A stretch of DNA of 64,000 bases from Govania unica (GTDB taxonomy: Bacteria; Pseudomonadota; Alphaproteobacteria; Sphingomonadales; Govanellaceae): contig NZ_JANWOI010000004.1 in the NCBI RefSeq assembly GCF_027920805.1, positions 310,001-374,000 of the forward strand, written 5' to 3'. Of this stretch, positions 42,527-51,124 are shown one piece after another. Numbering within the stretch: position 1 is the stretch's first letter; each line of letters begins with the position of its first letter. The translations under genes and the position numbers were made by a program. The notes below the pieces were generated by a model, which was not told the origin of the DNA, did not search any database, and worked only from the letters and a program-made list of their open reading frames with translations.

Positions 42527-43477
42527 ATGGGGACGGGCAGTGACAAGGCAGTAAAAGAAATCAGGGCCTGCTCCATATGGCGGGCACTTGAACTCGTGGG
42601 CGATCTGCCGACCAATCTGATTTTGGAAGCGTCTTTTCTCGGCGTGCGCCGGTTCGAGGAATTCTGTGCGCGCACCAATGTCCTGCGCACGCTGGTGACC
42701 AGCCGCCTGAAAAAACTGACCGAGGAAGGCTGTTTGGATCGCGTCCAATATTCGACGCGGCCGCCGCGTTATGAGTATCGGCTGACAGTCAAAGGCCGCG
42801 CGCTTTATCATAATTCGCTTATGATGCTGCGTTGGGAACGTAAATGGGGCCGCGGGCAAGGCAAAATGACGGTGACCCTGACCCACAATTTATGCGGTCA
42901 TGAATTTACCCCGGAAATGCAGTGTCAAAGCTGCCACAAGGACATCGACCCCCGCGCCGTCACCTGGAAAGAGGGACCGGGGCTTGCCATGATGCCGCTT
43001 GAATATGGGCGGCGGCGGCGGCAGTCGAGCTCGGCGGTGGCTCGTCAAGGGCCGACCAGCCTGTTTGACGATATCGCCCAGATCATTGGCGATCGCTCGG
43101 CTATGCTGGTGCTTCGCGCCTGCTTCACCGGCAAGCAGCGCTTCGAAGATATTCGCGAGGATGCGCAGATCGCCACCAATATCCTGTCCGACCGCCTCAA
43201 ATGGCTGGTCGAGGAAGAGGTGCTGCGGCGCGAGCTTTATCAGGAAAGCCCTGCCCGTTATCGCTACCGGCTGGCCGAAAAGGGGCTCGATATCTACCCC
43301 ATCCTGCTTGAGCTGTTGCGCTGGGGCGATGGCTGGTACGCCCTTCCCGAGGGCCCGCCGCTCTTGCTGTTCCATAAGCCCGACGGCCACCCTCTCAATC
43401 CCGCAGTGGTCTGTTCCCACTGCAAGGCCGAGATCAAGATCACCGAAGTCTCCTTCACGGTGACGGAACGAGATTAA
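42527..43477 (+). CDS. Tandem HxlR-type regulator with Cys-pair knuckles
   Basis: A 316-residue regulator made of two HxlR winged-helix domains in one chain. The first (about 10-115) has L-V-G-D-L-P-T-N-L-I-L-E-A, R-F-E-E-F and L-V-T-S-R-L-K-K-L; the second (about 180-285) has I-I-G-D-R-S-A-M-L-V-L-R-A, R-F-E-D-I and I-L-S-D-R-L-K-W-L. Each is followed by a Cys pair module (C-G-H-E-F, then C-Q-S-C; and C-S-H-C near the end), probably zinc-binding. HxlR proteins are normally ~110-residue homodimers, so this is a covalent dimer. ATG 42527 is chosen; GTG 42521 is possible. Target unknown. Confidence 0.82.
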   Translation: MGTGSDKAVKEIRACSIWRALELVGDLPTNLILEASFLGVRRFEEFCARTNVLRTLVTSRLKKLTEEGCLDRVQYSTRPPRYEYRLTVKGRALYHNSLMMLRWERKWGRGQGKMTVTLTHNLCGHEFTPEMQCQSCHKDIDPRAVTWKEGPGLAMMPLEYGRRRRQSSSAVARQGPTSLFDDIAQIIGDRSAMLVLRACFTGKQRFEDIREDAQIATNILSDRLKWLVEEEVLRRELYQESPARYRYRLAEKGLDIYPILLELLRWGDGWYALPEGPPLLLFHKPDGHPLNPAVVCSHCKAEIKITEVSFTVTERD

Positions 43478-43494
43478 GACCGCTCACTCCCCTC

Positions 43495-43580
43495 TGTCAT
43501 TGCCGGGCTTGACCCGGCAATCCATCTTGCCCACCGTCCCTGCGTTCCCGTGGATTACCGGGTCAAGCCCGGTAATGACA
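43495..43580. repeat. Palindromic repeat element, type 1 copy B
   Basis: 86 bp, same 30-bp arms as copy A and a 26-bp centre. Nearly identical to copy C 181 bp away. Lies 17 bp after the HxlR stop. Confidence 0.9.
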
Positions 43581-43675
43581 GTTTAGGTGGGAATCGTCTC
43601 TCCGCGAATTCAGTAGCTGCGAAGGCCAGGGGATGGGGAGCGCGGGGGCAGGTTTGCTCTCAGTCCACCCCTATC

Positions 43676-43761
43676 TGTCATTGCCGGGCTTGACCCGGCA
43701 ATCCATCTTGCCCACCGTTCCTGCGTTTCCGTGGATTACCGGGGCAAGCCCGGTAATGACA
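43676..43761. repeat. Palindromic repeat element, type 1 copy C
   Basis: 86 bp, differs from copy B at only a few positions (for example GGGGCAAGCC for GGGTCAAGCC in the right arm). It ends 13 bp from the stop of the carotenoid oxygenase gene, where its hairpin could serve as transcript end. Confidence 0.9.
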
Positions 43762-43774
43762 ATTTGATAGGACC

Positions 43775-45232
43775 TCACGCCGGTATCGTCTCCCCGCGTA
43801 CCCAGCAGCTGTGGAAGCCGGGCGGGATGCGTTGGGGGACGGCGGCGCGGCAGATGGGGCCGGTGCTGATGTTTTGGGCGTCGAAAATCAGCACTTCGGA
43901 TTTACCGCTGGCGCTTTCGGTGGCGTAGCTGATGACATAGCCGTCGTCTTCGGCGCGTGAGCCTTTGCGTGGTGCGAACGGGCTTTCGCTCAGCATCCAG
44001 CCCTCGGGCAGGCGATAGCGGTCGGAGCGGCCGGTCTCAAGGTCATATTTGATCAGCCCGTCAAACCACAGCACATCGTGGTCGGCGATGGTGACGTTAT
44101 AGCAATAGCGTGACTTGCGGCCGGTCATGAGGCCGTTGATGGTCGGGAACTCGCTGTTGAGATCGTCGAGAATCTCTTCTTTCACTTCGCCGGTCTTGAG
44201 GTTGAAGCGCCAGCGCCGCAGCGTTGCGTCCATTCTGAGCCAGGCCATCATGCGGGAAAATTCGGTGTCGCCCAGATTGCGGCGCGGTTCGGGCTCCATA
44301 TGGCGGCAGGCGATCATGACGATTTCGTCGCCGTCCTCCCAGGCATTGACGGTGTGATAGATGTAGCAGGGATCGGCTTCGAACCAGCGAATACTGTCGC
44401 CCTTGCCATAGCGCGGGATGATGCCGAAGCGGCTTGGCATGTCCGGATAGAACGTCACCTTATGAATGTCGCGGGCGAGCAACTTCGGGTCCCAGAACAG
44501 CGGCAGATCATGGAGGATGGTGTAATTTTCGGTGATGGCCATGTCATGGGGCAGCCGCGCGCCCGGCAGGTCAATCGCCACATGATGACGGAGCGAGCCG
44601 TCCGGGGCCAGCACGCCATAGGTCATATAGGGCGGCTTGCTGTCGTAATCGAAAAACAGCAGTTCGCCGGTCTGTTCATCGGCCTTCGGATGCGCCGACA
44701 TGGAGCGCACGCCCATGCGCGGCAGCTCGATGGTGCCCTTGGTTTCAAGGGTGCGGGCATCGATGCGATAGGCGTCACCGCATTGGTAGAAGGTTGAGAC
44801 GGCGCCGCCCTGATACACCGCCACATCGGTGTTCGAGGCGTCCTTGAGGAAATGATCCGAGCCCCAGGCCATCTTGAGGCTGCGGTCGGGGGGCGACATC
44901 AGGCCGGGCCAGATGGCTGCGCCCGCGTCGAGCTCCATGCCGAGGCCAGTGGTGTCCACCCAGCGGTTGCGGTAGGTGATGCGGCCGTCACGAATTTCGG
45001 CACCATGGATCATGCCGTCGCCGTCGAACCAATGGGGCCGTCCGCTTGCAAGCACACGCGGGTTCGGCCCGGTGCGCAGATAGACGCCATCGAGATCCCG
45101 CGGGACTTCGCCAGCAATAATATCGAGATCCTCGGCGGTCACTTCAGCATGAACGGGGCCGAAAGGCGGCACCAGATAGGGGCTGTCGCTGTCTATCGCA
45201 AGCAGGGTCACATCGCGGATTGTGGTGCGCAT
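43775..45232 (-). CDS. Carotenoid/lignostilbene cleavage oxygenase
   Basis: A 485-residue non-haem iron oxygenase of the carotenoid cleavage family, which splits a carotenoid or stilbene double bond. The four iron His are seen in S-A-H-P-K, L-P-H-D-M, Y-H-T-V-N-A-W-E and F-H-S-C-W-V near the C-terminus; the entry motif Y-L-R-T-G-P-N-P is near 52. Bacterial relatives cleave lignostilbenes. The start overlaps the end of the nitronate monooxygenase gene by 25 bp, so they share a transcript. Neighbouring receptor and isomerase genes favour an aromatic substrate. Confidence 0.9.
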   Translation of the reverse strand: MRTTIRDVTLLAIDSDSPYLVPPFGPVHAEVTAEDLDIIAGEVPRDLDGVYLRTGPNPRVLASGRPHWFDGDGMIHGAEIRDGRITYRNRWVDTTGLGMELDAGAAIWPGLMSPPDRSLKMAWGSDHFLKDASNTDVAVYQGGAVSTFYQCGDAYRIDARTLETKGTIELPRMGVRSMSAHPKADEQTGELLFFDYDSKPPYMTYGVLAPDGSLRHHVAIDLPGARLPHDMAITENYTILHDLPLFWDPKLLARDIHKVTFYPDMPSRFGIIPRYGKGDSIRWFEADPCYIYHTVNAWEDGDEIVMIACRHMEPEPRRNLGDTEFSRMMAWLRMDATLRRWRFNLKTGEVKEEILDDLNSEFPTINGLMTGRKSRYCYNVTIADHDVLWFDGLIKYDLETGRSDRYRLPEGWMLSESPFAPRKGSRAEDDGYVISYATESASGKSEVLIFDAQNISTGPICRAAVPQRIPPGFHSCWVRGETIPA

Positions 45233-46209
45233 GTCCTGGATCCTTTGGCGTCAAGAAAGGGATGGCTTGCGTCAGCCCGGTCATATTCAGCCTTGAGCCG
45301 GGCGATCAAGGCGGCTGCCGGGGCGATGTCGCGGACGCTGCCGACGCCATGTCCGGCCGACCATACATCTTTCCAGGCCTTGATCTGGGTTTGGGCACCG
45401 CCAAAATTGATGGCGCTGCCGGCGCCGGGGTTGGCCGGATCGAGGCCCATTTTTTCCAGACTAGCCTTGAGGTAATAGGCATAAGCGCCGGTCAGCTTGT
45501 TGCTGAGCACCAGATCCTCGAAACTCGCGTCGATCAGCATCTGCCGGTATTCGTCGTTGGCGAGGCTTTCCGAACTGGCGATGAAGGGCGTGCCCACATA
45601 GGCGAAATCGGCCCCGAGCATTTCAGAGGCGCGCACCGCCTGCCCCGTCGCCACCGATCCGGCGAGCACGATGATGCCGTTAAAAAATTCGCGCACGGCG
45701 GTGACAAAGGCAAAGGGCGACATCTGCCCGGTATGTCCACCGGCCCCGGAACTGACAAGCACGAGCCCGTCGGCGCCCGCCTCCGCTGCTTTCTTCGCAT
45801 AGGGCACGCTGTTGACGTCGGCGAACACCAGCCCGCCATAGCTGTGCACGGTCGGAATGACCGGGCCGGGTCCGCCAAGCGCGGTGATGACGATGGGCGG
45901 CTGATGGCGGGCCACAAGCTCCAGTTCCGCGTCCAGCCGGTCATAAGAGCGATGCGTCACCATATTGGCGGCCCAGGGCGCGACGATCCGCCCGGCCGCG
46001 CGGTCGGCGGCAAGCTCGGCGTTGATGCGTCCGAGCCACTCGTCGAGCAGCTCGATGCTGCGGCTGTTCGGAAACGGAAACGACCCGATGACGCCGCCCC
46101 GGCAGGAGGCCAGCACCAGATCGGGGCCGGACACCAGAAACATAGGGGCGGCAATGACCGGCAAGGTCATCTGGCGATAGATTTCGGACAAGCGGGTGCG
46201 TGCGGTCAT
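45208..46209 (-). CDS. Nitronate monooxygenase (2-nitropropane dioxygenase family)
   Basis: A 333-residue FMN-dependent TIM-barrel enzyme. FMN-site landmarks are A-P-M-F-L-V-S-G near 20, G-A-D-G-L-V-L-V-S-S-G-A-G-G-H-T-G at about 144-160 with the catalytic-type His, and L-A-G-S-V-A-T-G-Q-A near 181. The family oxidises alkyl nitronates, but many members have other, unknown oxidative roles. It is first in an operon with the carotenoid oxygenase. An 18/19 match to an element also found before the isomerase lies 20 bp upstream. Confidence 0.85.
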   Translation of the reverse strand: MTARTRLSEIYRQMTLPVIAAPMFLVSGPDLVLASCRGGVIGSFPFPNSRSIELLDEWLGRINAELAADRAAGRIVAPWAANMVTHRSYDRLDAELELVARHQPPIVITALGGPGPVIPTVHSYGGLVFADVNSVPYAKKAAEAGADGLVLVSSGAGGHTGQMSPFAFVTAVREFFNGIIVLAGSVATGQAVRASEMLGADFAYVGTPFIASSESLANDEYRQMLIDASFEDLVLSNKLTGAYAYYLKASLEKMGLDPANPGAGSAINFGGAQTQIKAWKDVWSAGHGVGSVRDIAPAAALIARLKAEYDRADASHPFLDAKGSRTCAPQSAM

Positions 46210-46228
46210 TTCGGGCCCTTGGCTATTA

Positions 46229-46247
46229 CTTGCATAAATATACTAAT
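46229..46247. promoter_or_regulatory. Shared 19-bp element, copy 1
   Basis: CTTGCATAAATATACTAAT, 20 bp upstream of the nitronate monooxygenase. It matches the element at 48857-48875 at 18 of 19 positions. Candidate operator or promoter part of one regulon. Confidence 0.6.
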
Positions 46248-46273
46248 TCGTTCTGCCGTCGCCTGACAAGCAT

Positions 46274-46315
46274 AAAAAAACCGGCCCCCTCTCGCCAGGG
46301 CGGTAGGGGGCCGGT
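46274..46315 (-). terminator. Terminator of the TonB-dependent receptor gene
   Basis: Perfect 11-bp stem ACCGGCCCCCT (46280-46290) with AGGGGGCCGGT (46305-46315), with a smaller CGCC/GGCG stem in the loop, followed on the minus strand by T7. Confidence 0.9.
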
Positions 46316-46357
46316 CGTCATCACGTTTGTTGAGAGGCTAAGCGAAGGGAAGCTCGA

Positions 46358-48556
46358 TCATTCCCCCCATTTATAATTCAGAGTCACGCCAAAGGTGCGC
46401 GGGGCATCGAACACGGCATAGCCATTGCCGAGGAAGGGAATGATATGCGTGGGCACATCCCTGTTGCCGAGGTTTTTGCCCCAGACCGCCACCTGAACGC
46501 CGCTCGCCTCATGGGTGTAGGTGAGGCGGGCGTCAAACAGACTGATGCTGTCGATTTTGGTTTCCCGCGCATTGGTGGGCTCGAAGTAATATTTGCTCGT
46601 CCAGCGAAAATCGGTGCGCAGACTGAGGTCGCCGCTCGGGACCGGGAAGGTGAGCGCGGCATAGAGGCTGGTGTTCCATTTCGGAGCCCGGGCCAGTTGA
46701 TTGTTCTTGAATTCGCCAGTGGTGATTTCGGTGTGGAGGAAGGATCCATTGGCGCCGATTTCGAGATTATCGGTCAGGAGAGCGCTTGTTTCGATTTCCG
46801 CGCCATAAATTTTAGCGTTGGAGCTGAAGGTGATCAGGCGCAATGAGGAGTCAAGCCGGTACAATTGCAGGGCCCGATAGTCGGTATAAAAGCCCGTGGC
46901 ATTGAAGCGCAGCCGGTTGTCAAGCCAGTCGCTCTTGATGCCGGCTTCATAGGTCCAGGAATGCTCGGGCGGCAAGGGAATGCCGACATTGGCGATGACA
47001 TTGTTCTGGCTTGCATAGATGCCCGATTTATATCCACGGCTCACACTCGCATAAAGGAGCGGGCCGTCAGCGTCTTTATATTCAAGGGCGAGACGTCCGG
47101 TCAGCGCGCTCCAGCTATGTTCAGCCGGGACGGCATAAGGACCATTCGGAAACAGCGGAATGCCTGAAGTGGGGTTGTTCGTATTGTTGGTGGCCGCCTG
47201 GAAGGCGTCCTTTTTGTCATGGGTCCAACGCAGGCCACCGGTCACACTCAGGGTTTCGGTGAACGGATAGGTCATCTGCCCGAAGGCGGCATAGCTTTTC
47301 GATGTCACGTCCTGGAAGAAGGTTACATCGCCGCCCGCCGCAGGCACCAGCAGGAAGCTGGTGACATAATTGTCGTTGCGACTGACCTTTTCATCGAAAT
47401 AGAACAGTCCGGTGACCCAGTTGACCTTGCTGCCCGGCAGCGAGGTCAGGCGTAACTCCTGGCTGAACTGATGGGATTTTTCATTCGCCCTGTTGTCATT
47501 TTTAAGCAGGAGCGGAATGGACGGCGTACCGAGATCCTCGAACCAGTGCAGCTCGTTATGCCGGTAGGCGGAGAGCGAGGTCAGAGTGGCGAAGCTCATG
47601 TCGTAATCGATACGGCCATAGACGCCATAGACCTCGCGATTCTGGAAGCTGTTTGGATTGGCGAATGAATCGCGGAGGTCGGTATCGGCCGGGTATTTGG
47701 CGCGCACGTAGCCGGTCGTTGCGCCGGGAAAGATCAGATAGGGCACGCGGGCGTTGCCGCCGTTGCGGTCCTTGGTGTAATCGCCCGAGAGCAGGATCCT
47801 GAGGTCGTCGTTCGGTTGAAACAGGATCTGTGCCCGTCCGCTCCAATTGTCTTCCTTGCCGAGATCATTGCCGTTGATAAGGCTTGTTGAATAGCCTTCA
47901 TGAGAGCGATGGAGACCGGATAGCTTGACAAAGACCTTGTCATTGATGGGGGCGTTACCTACGGCTTTCAGTTCAAGGGTGTTGTAATTGCCGTAGGTGC
48001 CCTCAAGCTTCACGTAAGGTTTGTCCGATGGCTTCTTGGTGATGATGTTGACCGCCCCGCCCGAGGTGTTGCGGCCATAAAGGGTGCCCTGCGGCCCGCG
48101 CAGCACTTCAACCCGTTCAAGATCGAAAAAGTCGAAAGCCGCACCGCTCGCCCGGCCCACATAGACTTCGTCCATGAAGATGCCGACGGTGGGATCCCCC
48201 GCCGCTGAATTGGTATTGGTGCCGACGCCGCGAATAAAAAATTGCGGCTCCACCAGATTCTTGCGGTTCATGACGAAGTTGGGGGTGCGCCCGGCGATGT
48301 CGGCGATACCGACCGCGCCGATCTTGGCGAGAGCGGTTTCGCTGAAGGCGCTGATGGCGACGGGAACGGTTTGCAGGTTTTCGGCGCGTTTCTGGGCCGT
48401 GACGATGATTTCCTCAAGGGTTCCGAAGGACCCCGGTTCAGCTGGCGCAGCCGTTGCCGGGATGGCAAGCACGCTCCCAAGAAGGAGTGCGGCCAATCCC
48501 GCAGTCTTCCCCGCAGTCTTTGGCGTGATGGTGGTCGATGTCTTGAAGTTCAGCAT
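46358..48556 (-). CDS. TonB-dependent outer-membrane receptor
   Basis: A 732-residue receptor. Signal peptide about 1-38 (A-T-A-A). A TonB-box-like stretch with E-E-I-I-V-T-A-Q-K-R-A-E-N-L leads into the plug, with P-N-F, V-G-I-F-M-D-E-V and R-V-E-V-L-R-G-P-Q-G-T-L-Y-G-R-N. The 22-strand barrel ends G-V-T-L-N-Y-K-W-G-E, not with the usual terminal Phe. ATG 48556 has AGGGAGA upstream; the frame extends to 48787 but that part lacks signal-peptide character. Plug and barrel resemble the large sphingomonad-type family for aromatic or polyphenolic substrates; ligand unknown. Confidence 0.92.
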   Translation of the reverse strand: MLNFKTSTTITPKTAGKTAGLAALLLGSVLAIPATAAPAEPGSFGTLEEIIVTAQKRAENLQTVPVAISAFSETALAKIGAVGIADIAGRTPNFVMNRKNLVEPQFFIRGVGTNTNSAAGDPTVGIFMDEVYVGRASGAAFDFFDLERVEVLRGPQGTLYGRNTSGGAVNIITKKPSDKPYVKLEGTYGNYNTLELKAVGNAPINDKVFVKLSGLHRSHEGYSTSLINGNDLGKEDNWSGRAQILFQPNDDLRILLSGDYTKDRNGGNARVPYLIFPGATTGYVRAKYPADTDLRDSFANPNSFQNREVYGVYGRIDYDMSFATLTSLSAYRHNELHWFEDLGTPSIPLLLKNDNRANEKSHQFSQELRLTSLPGSKVNWVTGLFYFDEKVSRNDNYVTSFLLVPAAGGDVTFFQDVTSKSYAAFGQMTYPFTETLSVTGGLRWTHDKKDAFQAATNNTNNPTSGIPLFPNGPYAVPAEHSWSALTGRLALEYKDADGPLLYASVSRGYKSGIYASQNNVIANVGIPLPPEHSWTYEAGIKSDWLDNRLRFNATGFYTDYRALQLYRLDSSLRLITFSSNAKIYGAEIETSALLTDNLEIGANGSFLHTEITTGEFKNNQLARAPKWNTSLYAALTFPVPSGDLSLRTDFRWTSKYYFEPTNARETKIDSISLFDARLTYTHEASGVQVAVWGKNLGNRDVPTHIIPFLGNGYAVFDAPRTFGVTLNYKWGE

Positions 48557-48856
48557 AATTTTCTCCCTATATCGTGACGACGTGAACGGTCTGCACAGGT
48601 GCAGCCGCAGAAATCGCGAAAGAGAGGAAGGGGGAGGCGGCATGATCCCTACGACGGGTAGGGGCCAATTACAGGTCGAAAGACATAGAATAACAGCCTC
48701 CGTCGCCGCGGCAGACAGCATCTGAAACAGGTTCAGGTGATGGTTTGCTACAGCAATTCGCAGGCAAGTTTGCCCTGTATGGAACAAACCCTTAATCCTC
48801 CCAATTCCCGCCTTGCAGCTTTGTGCGGCTTCTCTTACCGCTTTTCTTGTGTAATG
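48557..48856. other. Intergenic region between receptor and isomerase
   Basis: The open frame of the receptor continues upstream here but without a signal peptide or ribosome site, so I treat it as noncoding. It is the divergent promoter region; nothing else was recognised apart from the shared element at 48857. Confidence 0.4.
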
Positions 48857-48875
48857 CTTGCATAACTATACTAAT
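48857..48875. promoter_or_regulatory. Shared 19-bp element, copy 2
   Basis: CTTGCATAACTATACTAAT, 45 bp upstream of the isomerase start and about 300 bp upstream of the receptor. TATACT inside it could be a -10 box. See copy 1 at 46229. Confidence 0.6.
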
Positions 48876-48919
48876 GAAAAACTATCTCTAATGGCAAGCT
48901 GAAATATGGGATGCTCGGC

Positions 48920-49534
48920 ATGACGCAGAAAACGACCCGGACGATCGATTTCTTTTTTGATTTTTCCTCGGCTTATTCCTATGTGGCGCTCGGCAAACTT
49001 GATGCTTTTGAGGCGGCGCGTGACGTGAGCTTCGTCTGGCGGCCATTTTCGCTTGGGGTCGTGTTTAAGGAAACCGGCGGTTCGCCGGCAAAGTCCGACA
49101 GCTTGAAGGGCCGCTATATCACCCGGGATGTGGAGCGGTCAGCTGGTGAGATCGGCCTGCCGTATGTCTGGCCGCAGCCTTTCCCGTTCAATAGCATTCC
49201 CGCCGCACGGGCATTTTATGCCATTGCAGAGACCGATCCCCGTATGGCGCAGCTTTTTGCCCGCGCGGTCTTTGCGGCGAGTTATGGCCTCGGCAAGGAT
49301 CTGAGCGATGCAGATCAGATCCTTGGGGTCGTGGCCGAACTTGGCCTTGATCGCGAGGATATGGCGGGCCGCATGGGTGGCGATCAGGCGCGGGCCAAGC
49401 TCAAGGCCGTGACCGATGAGGCACTGCGGCTTGGCATCTTCGGCGCTCCCATGTTCCTCGCCGAGGGCGAATTGTTCTGGGGCGCTGACCGGCTTGATCA
49501 GCTCGGTCACTGGCTCGATCGCGGCGGTTGGTGA
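48920..49534 (+). CDS. 2-hydroxychromene-2-carboxylate isomerase (DsbA-like fold)
   Basis: A 204-residue thioredoxin-fold isomerase of the kappa-GST/HCCA family. The start motif F-F-F-D-F-S-S-A-Y-S-Y-V-A is typical, with Ser in the glutathione-activating position. F-G-A-P-M-F-L near the C-terminus, with cis-Pro, and F-W-G-A-D-R-L are also family features. In naphthalene-type degradation it converts hydroxychromene carboxylate to a benzylidenepyruvate. The start at 48920 follows GGGA; an in-frame ATG at 48911 is three codons upstream. Supports an aromatic catabolic theme with its neighbours. Confidence 0.88.
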   Translation: MTQKTTRTIDFFFDFSSAYSYVALGKLDAFEAARDVSFVWRPFSLGVVFKETGGSPAKSDSLKGRYITRDVERSAGEIGLPYVWPQPFPFNSIPAARAFYAIAETDPRMAQLFARAVFAASYGLGKDLSDADQILGVVAELGLDREDMAGRMGGDQARAKLKAVTDEALRLGIFGAPMFLAEGELFWGADRLDQLGHWLDRGGW

Positions 49535-49546
49535 GCCATCCCAAGC

Positions 49547-50434
49547 TTAGAATTTATAATAAACTCCGACGCCGCCGCTCAGCTGCAAAGAGGAGACGTC
49601 TCTGACAAGGGGGCTGTTGGTGGCATCGCCGAGCAGGCGTTTGAGCTCGAGAAACTGGCCAGCGCCCCAGTGTTCCGTGATTTTATATTGCCCGCCCAGG
49701 CTGACCGAGACGTCAAACAGACCGCCATTCGGGTTATAGTCTGGAAAGCGCCCCGAGGAATGCCAGGCTTCACTGTGTGTCACGCCGAAATTGGTGCGGA
49801 TATGCCGGGCTGTGGCGATCGAGGTGCTGATCGCACCCTGAAGACCGAATTTACGGTCCGGACTTTGATAAAGACCGGAGGTTGCAGAGAAATTGAGCGT
49901 GTCGCCCTGACCGGCGCCAAGGGCATGGGTCCAATCCGTGCTTAACAGCAGGTGGCCCCTACGATATTCAACATAGGGGCCGACCCCCACCGTGCTGTCG
50001 ATCCTGTCGAGGCCATGGAGCGCCGGGGACCGGGTATTGTTGCGTCCGGGAATATAGCGGACCAGGATCCCCGTCCGCAGACCCTCATGGGTAAAGGCAT
50101 TGACCTTGAGCGTCGTGCCGCTCAGGCGGACATAGTTTTTGTAATTGAGCCGGACGAGCGGCAGAACGGCCAGATGATAGCTGCCACTGCCCCTGTATTC
50201 GGGGGTGAAGCTGGTGGCGACGCCGACGGAGCCGCTCAGTCCGGGGACCAGTCCTTCATTGGGAAAGAGGGTGTCGAGGATATTCTGCACCTGCTGGTGG
50301 GTGTCAGGGCGGCTGCGAAAACGATTGCCGGCCGCGGCTTGGCCGGGAAGGACAATACTCAAAGTGAAGGCGGAGATTACAGAGGCAAGACATAAACCGG
50401 TCGGAGTGATAACGGGCACGCGGTCTCGGTACAT
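49547..50434 (-). CDS. MipA/OmpV family outer-membrane protein
   Basis: A 295-residue outer-membrane barrel with a signal peptide of about 35 residues (Q-A-A-A-G). Family traits are G-V-A-T-S-F-T-P-E-Y-R-G-S, W-T-H-A-L-G-A-G-Q-G and a C-terminus ending aromatic (G-V-Y-Y-K-F). MipA links murein synthase and lytic enzymes in E. coli, while other members are porin-like; the role here is not known. Divergent from the Rrf2 regulator. Confidence 0.88.
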   Translation of the reverse strand: MYRDRVPVITPTGLCLASVISAFTLSIVLPGQAAAGNRFRSRPDTHQQVQNILDTLFPNEGLVPGLSGSVGVATSFTPEYRGSGSYHLAVLPLVRLNYKNYVRLSGTTLKVNAFTHEGLRTGILVRYIPGRNNTRSPALHGLDRIDSTVGVGPYVEYRRGHLLLSTDWTHALGAGQGDTLNFSATSGLYQSPDRKFGLQGAISTSIATARHIRTNFGVTHSEAWHSSGRFPDYNPNGGLFDVSVSLGGQYKITEHWGAGQFLELKRLLGDATNSPLVRDVSSLQLSGGVGVYYKF

Positions 50435-50645
50435 TCGTTGGTCCTTGGTCGGTTCAGGGGCCGGCGACGAGACTGTCTTCGCCCAAGTAGGCTTTCGCCT
50501 CCTTGGTACTCATTCCCCAGGGACATGGTATAGAAGGGAAAGCCCTGGTGGCAACAAAGGCTTTCTTTTCAGCAGGATTGTTTCTATAAGCGCTTTGGTT
50601 ATCTGACGTTTGCGATATGCCGCTTCCGGCTGATGGGACAGTCAC

Positions 50646-51104
50646 GTGATCTCTCAAAAAGCGAAATATGCGTTGAGGGCTCTGCTCGCTTTGGCGAAGG
50701 CGAGCGAGAGGGCTGCTGCGGGCGAACCCGGCATCCTGTTGATTTCCGAAATCGCAGAAGCTCAGAATATCCCCAAGAAATTTCTCGAACAGATCTTGCT
50801 TGATCTCAAACATGATGGTCTGGTGGCCAGCCGGCGCGGCAAGCAGGGCGGCTATGTACTGTTGAAAAACCCGGAAGACATCACGTTCGGTCGCGTCATG
50901 CGCCTCATTGACGGACCCATGGCGCCCTTGCCCTGTCTGAGCCGCATGGCCTATCGCCGTTGCGAGGATTGCAATGACGAGGCGACCTGCGCCATCCGCA
51001 AGGTCTTTGCCGAGGCCTATGACGCCACGGCCGAAGTGCTTGACCGCGCCACCGTCGCCGACGCCCTCAAAGGTGCCGACGCCGGGGTCCTGCTGGACTC
51101 CTGA
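50646..51104 (+). CDS. Rrf2-family transcriptional regulator
   Basis: A 152-residue winged-helix regulator with GTG start. N-terminal M-I-S-Q-K-A-K-Y-A-L-R-A-L and F-L-E-Q-I-L-L-D-L, G-G-Y-V-L are standard. The C-terminal Cys set is C-x8-C-x2-C-x5-C (P-C-L-S to T-C-A-I), not the IscR/NsrR C-x5-C-x7-C, so the signal may be Fe-S or sulfur-linked but is not plainly IscR or NsrR. Divergent from MipA/OmpV, with 211 bp between. Confidence 0.88.
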   Translation: MISQKAKYALRALLALAKASERAAAGEPGILLISEIAEAQNIPKKFLEQILLDLKHDGLVASRRGKQGGYVLLKNPEDITFGRVMRLIDGPMAPLPCLSRMAYRRCEDCNDEATCAIRKVFAEAYDATAEVLDRATVADALKGADAGVLLDS

Positions 51105-51124
51105 GCCCTATAGTCCCTTAGATC

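Noticed and set aside
48557-48787. N-terminal extension of the TonB-dependent receptor to 48787
   Set aside because: The extra 77 residues lack signal-peptide character, while ATG 48556 has a ribosome site and a clean signal peptide.
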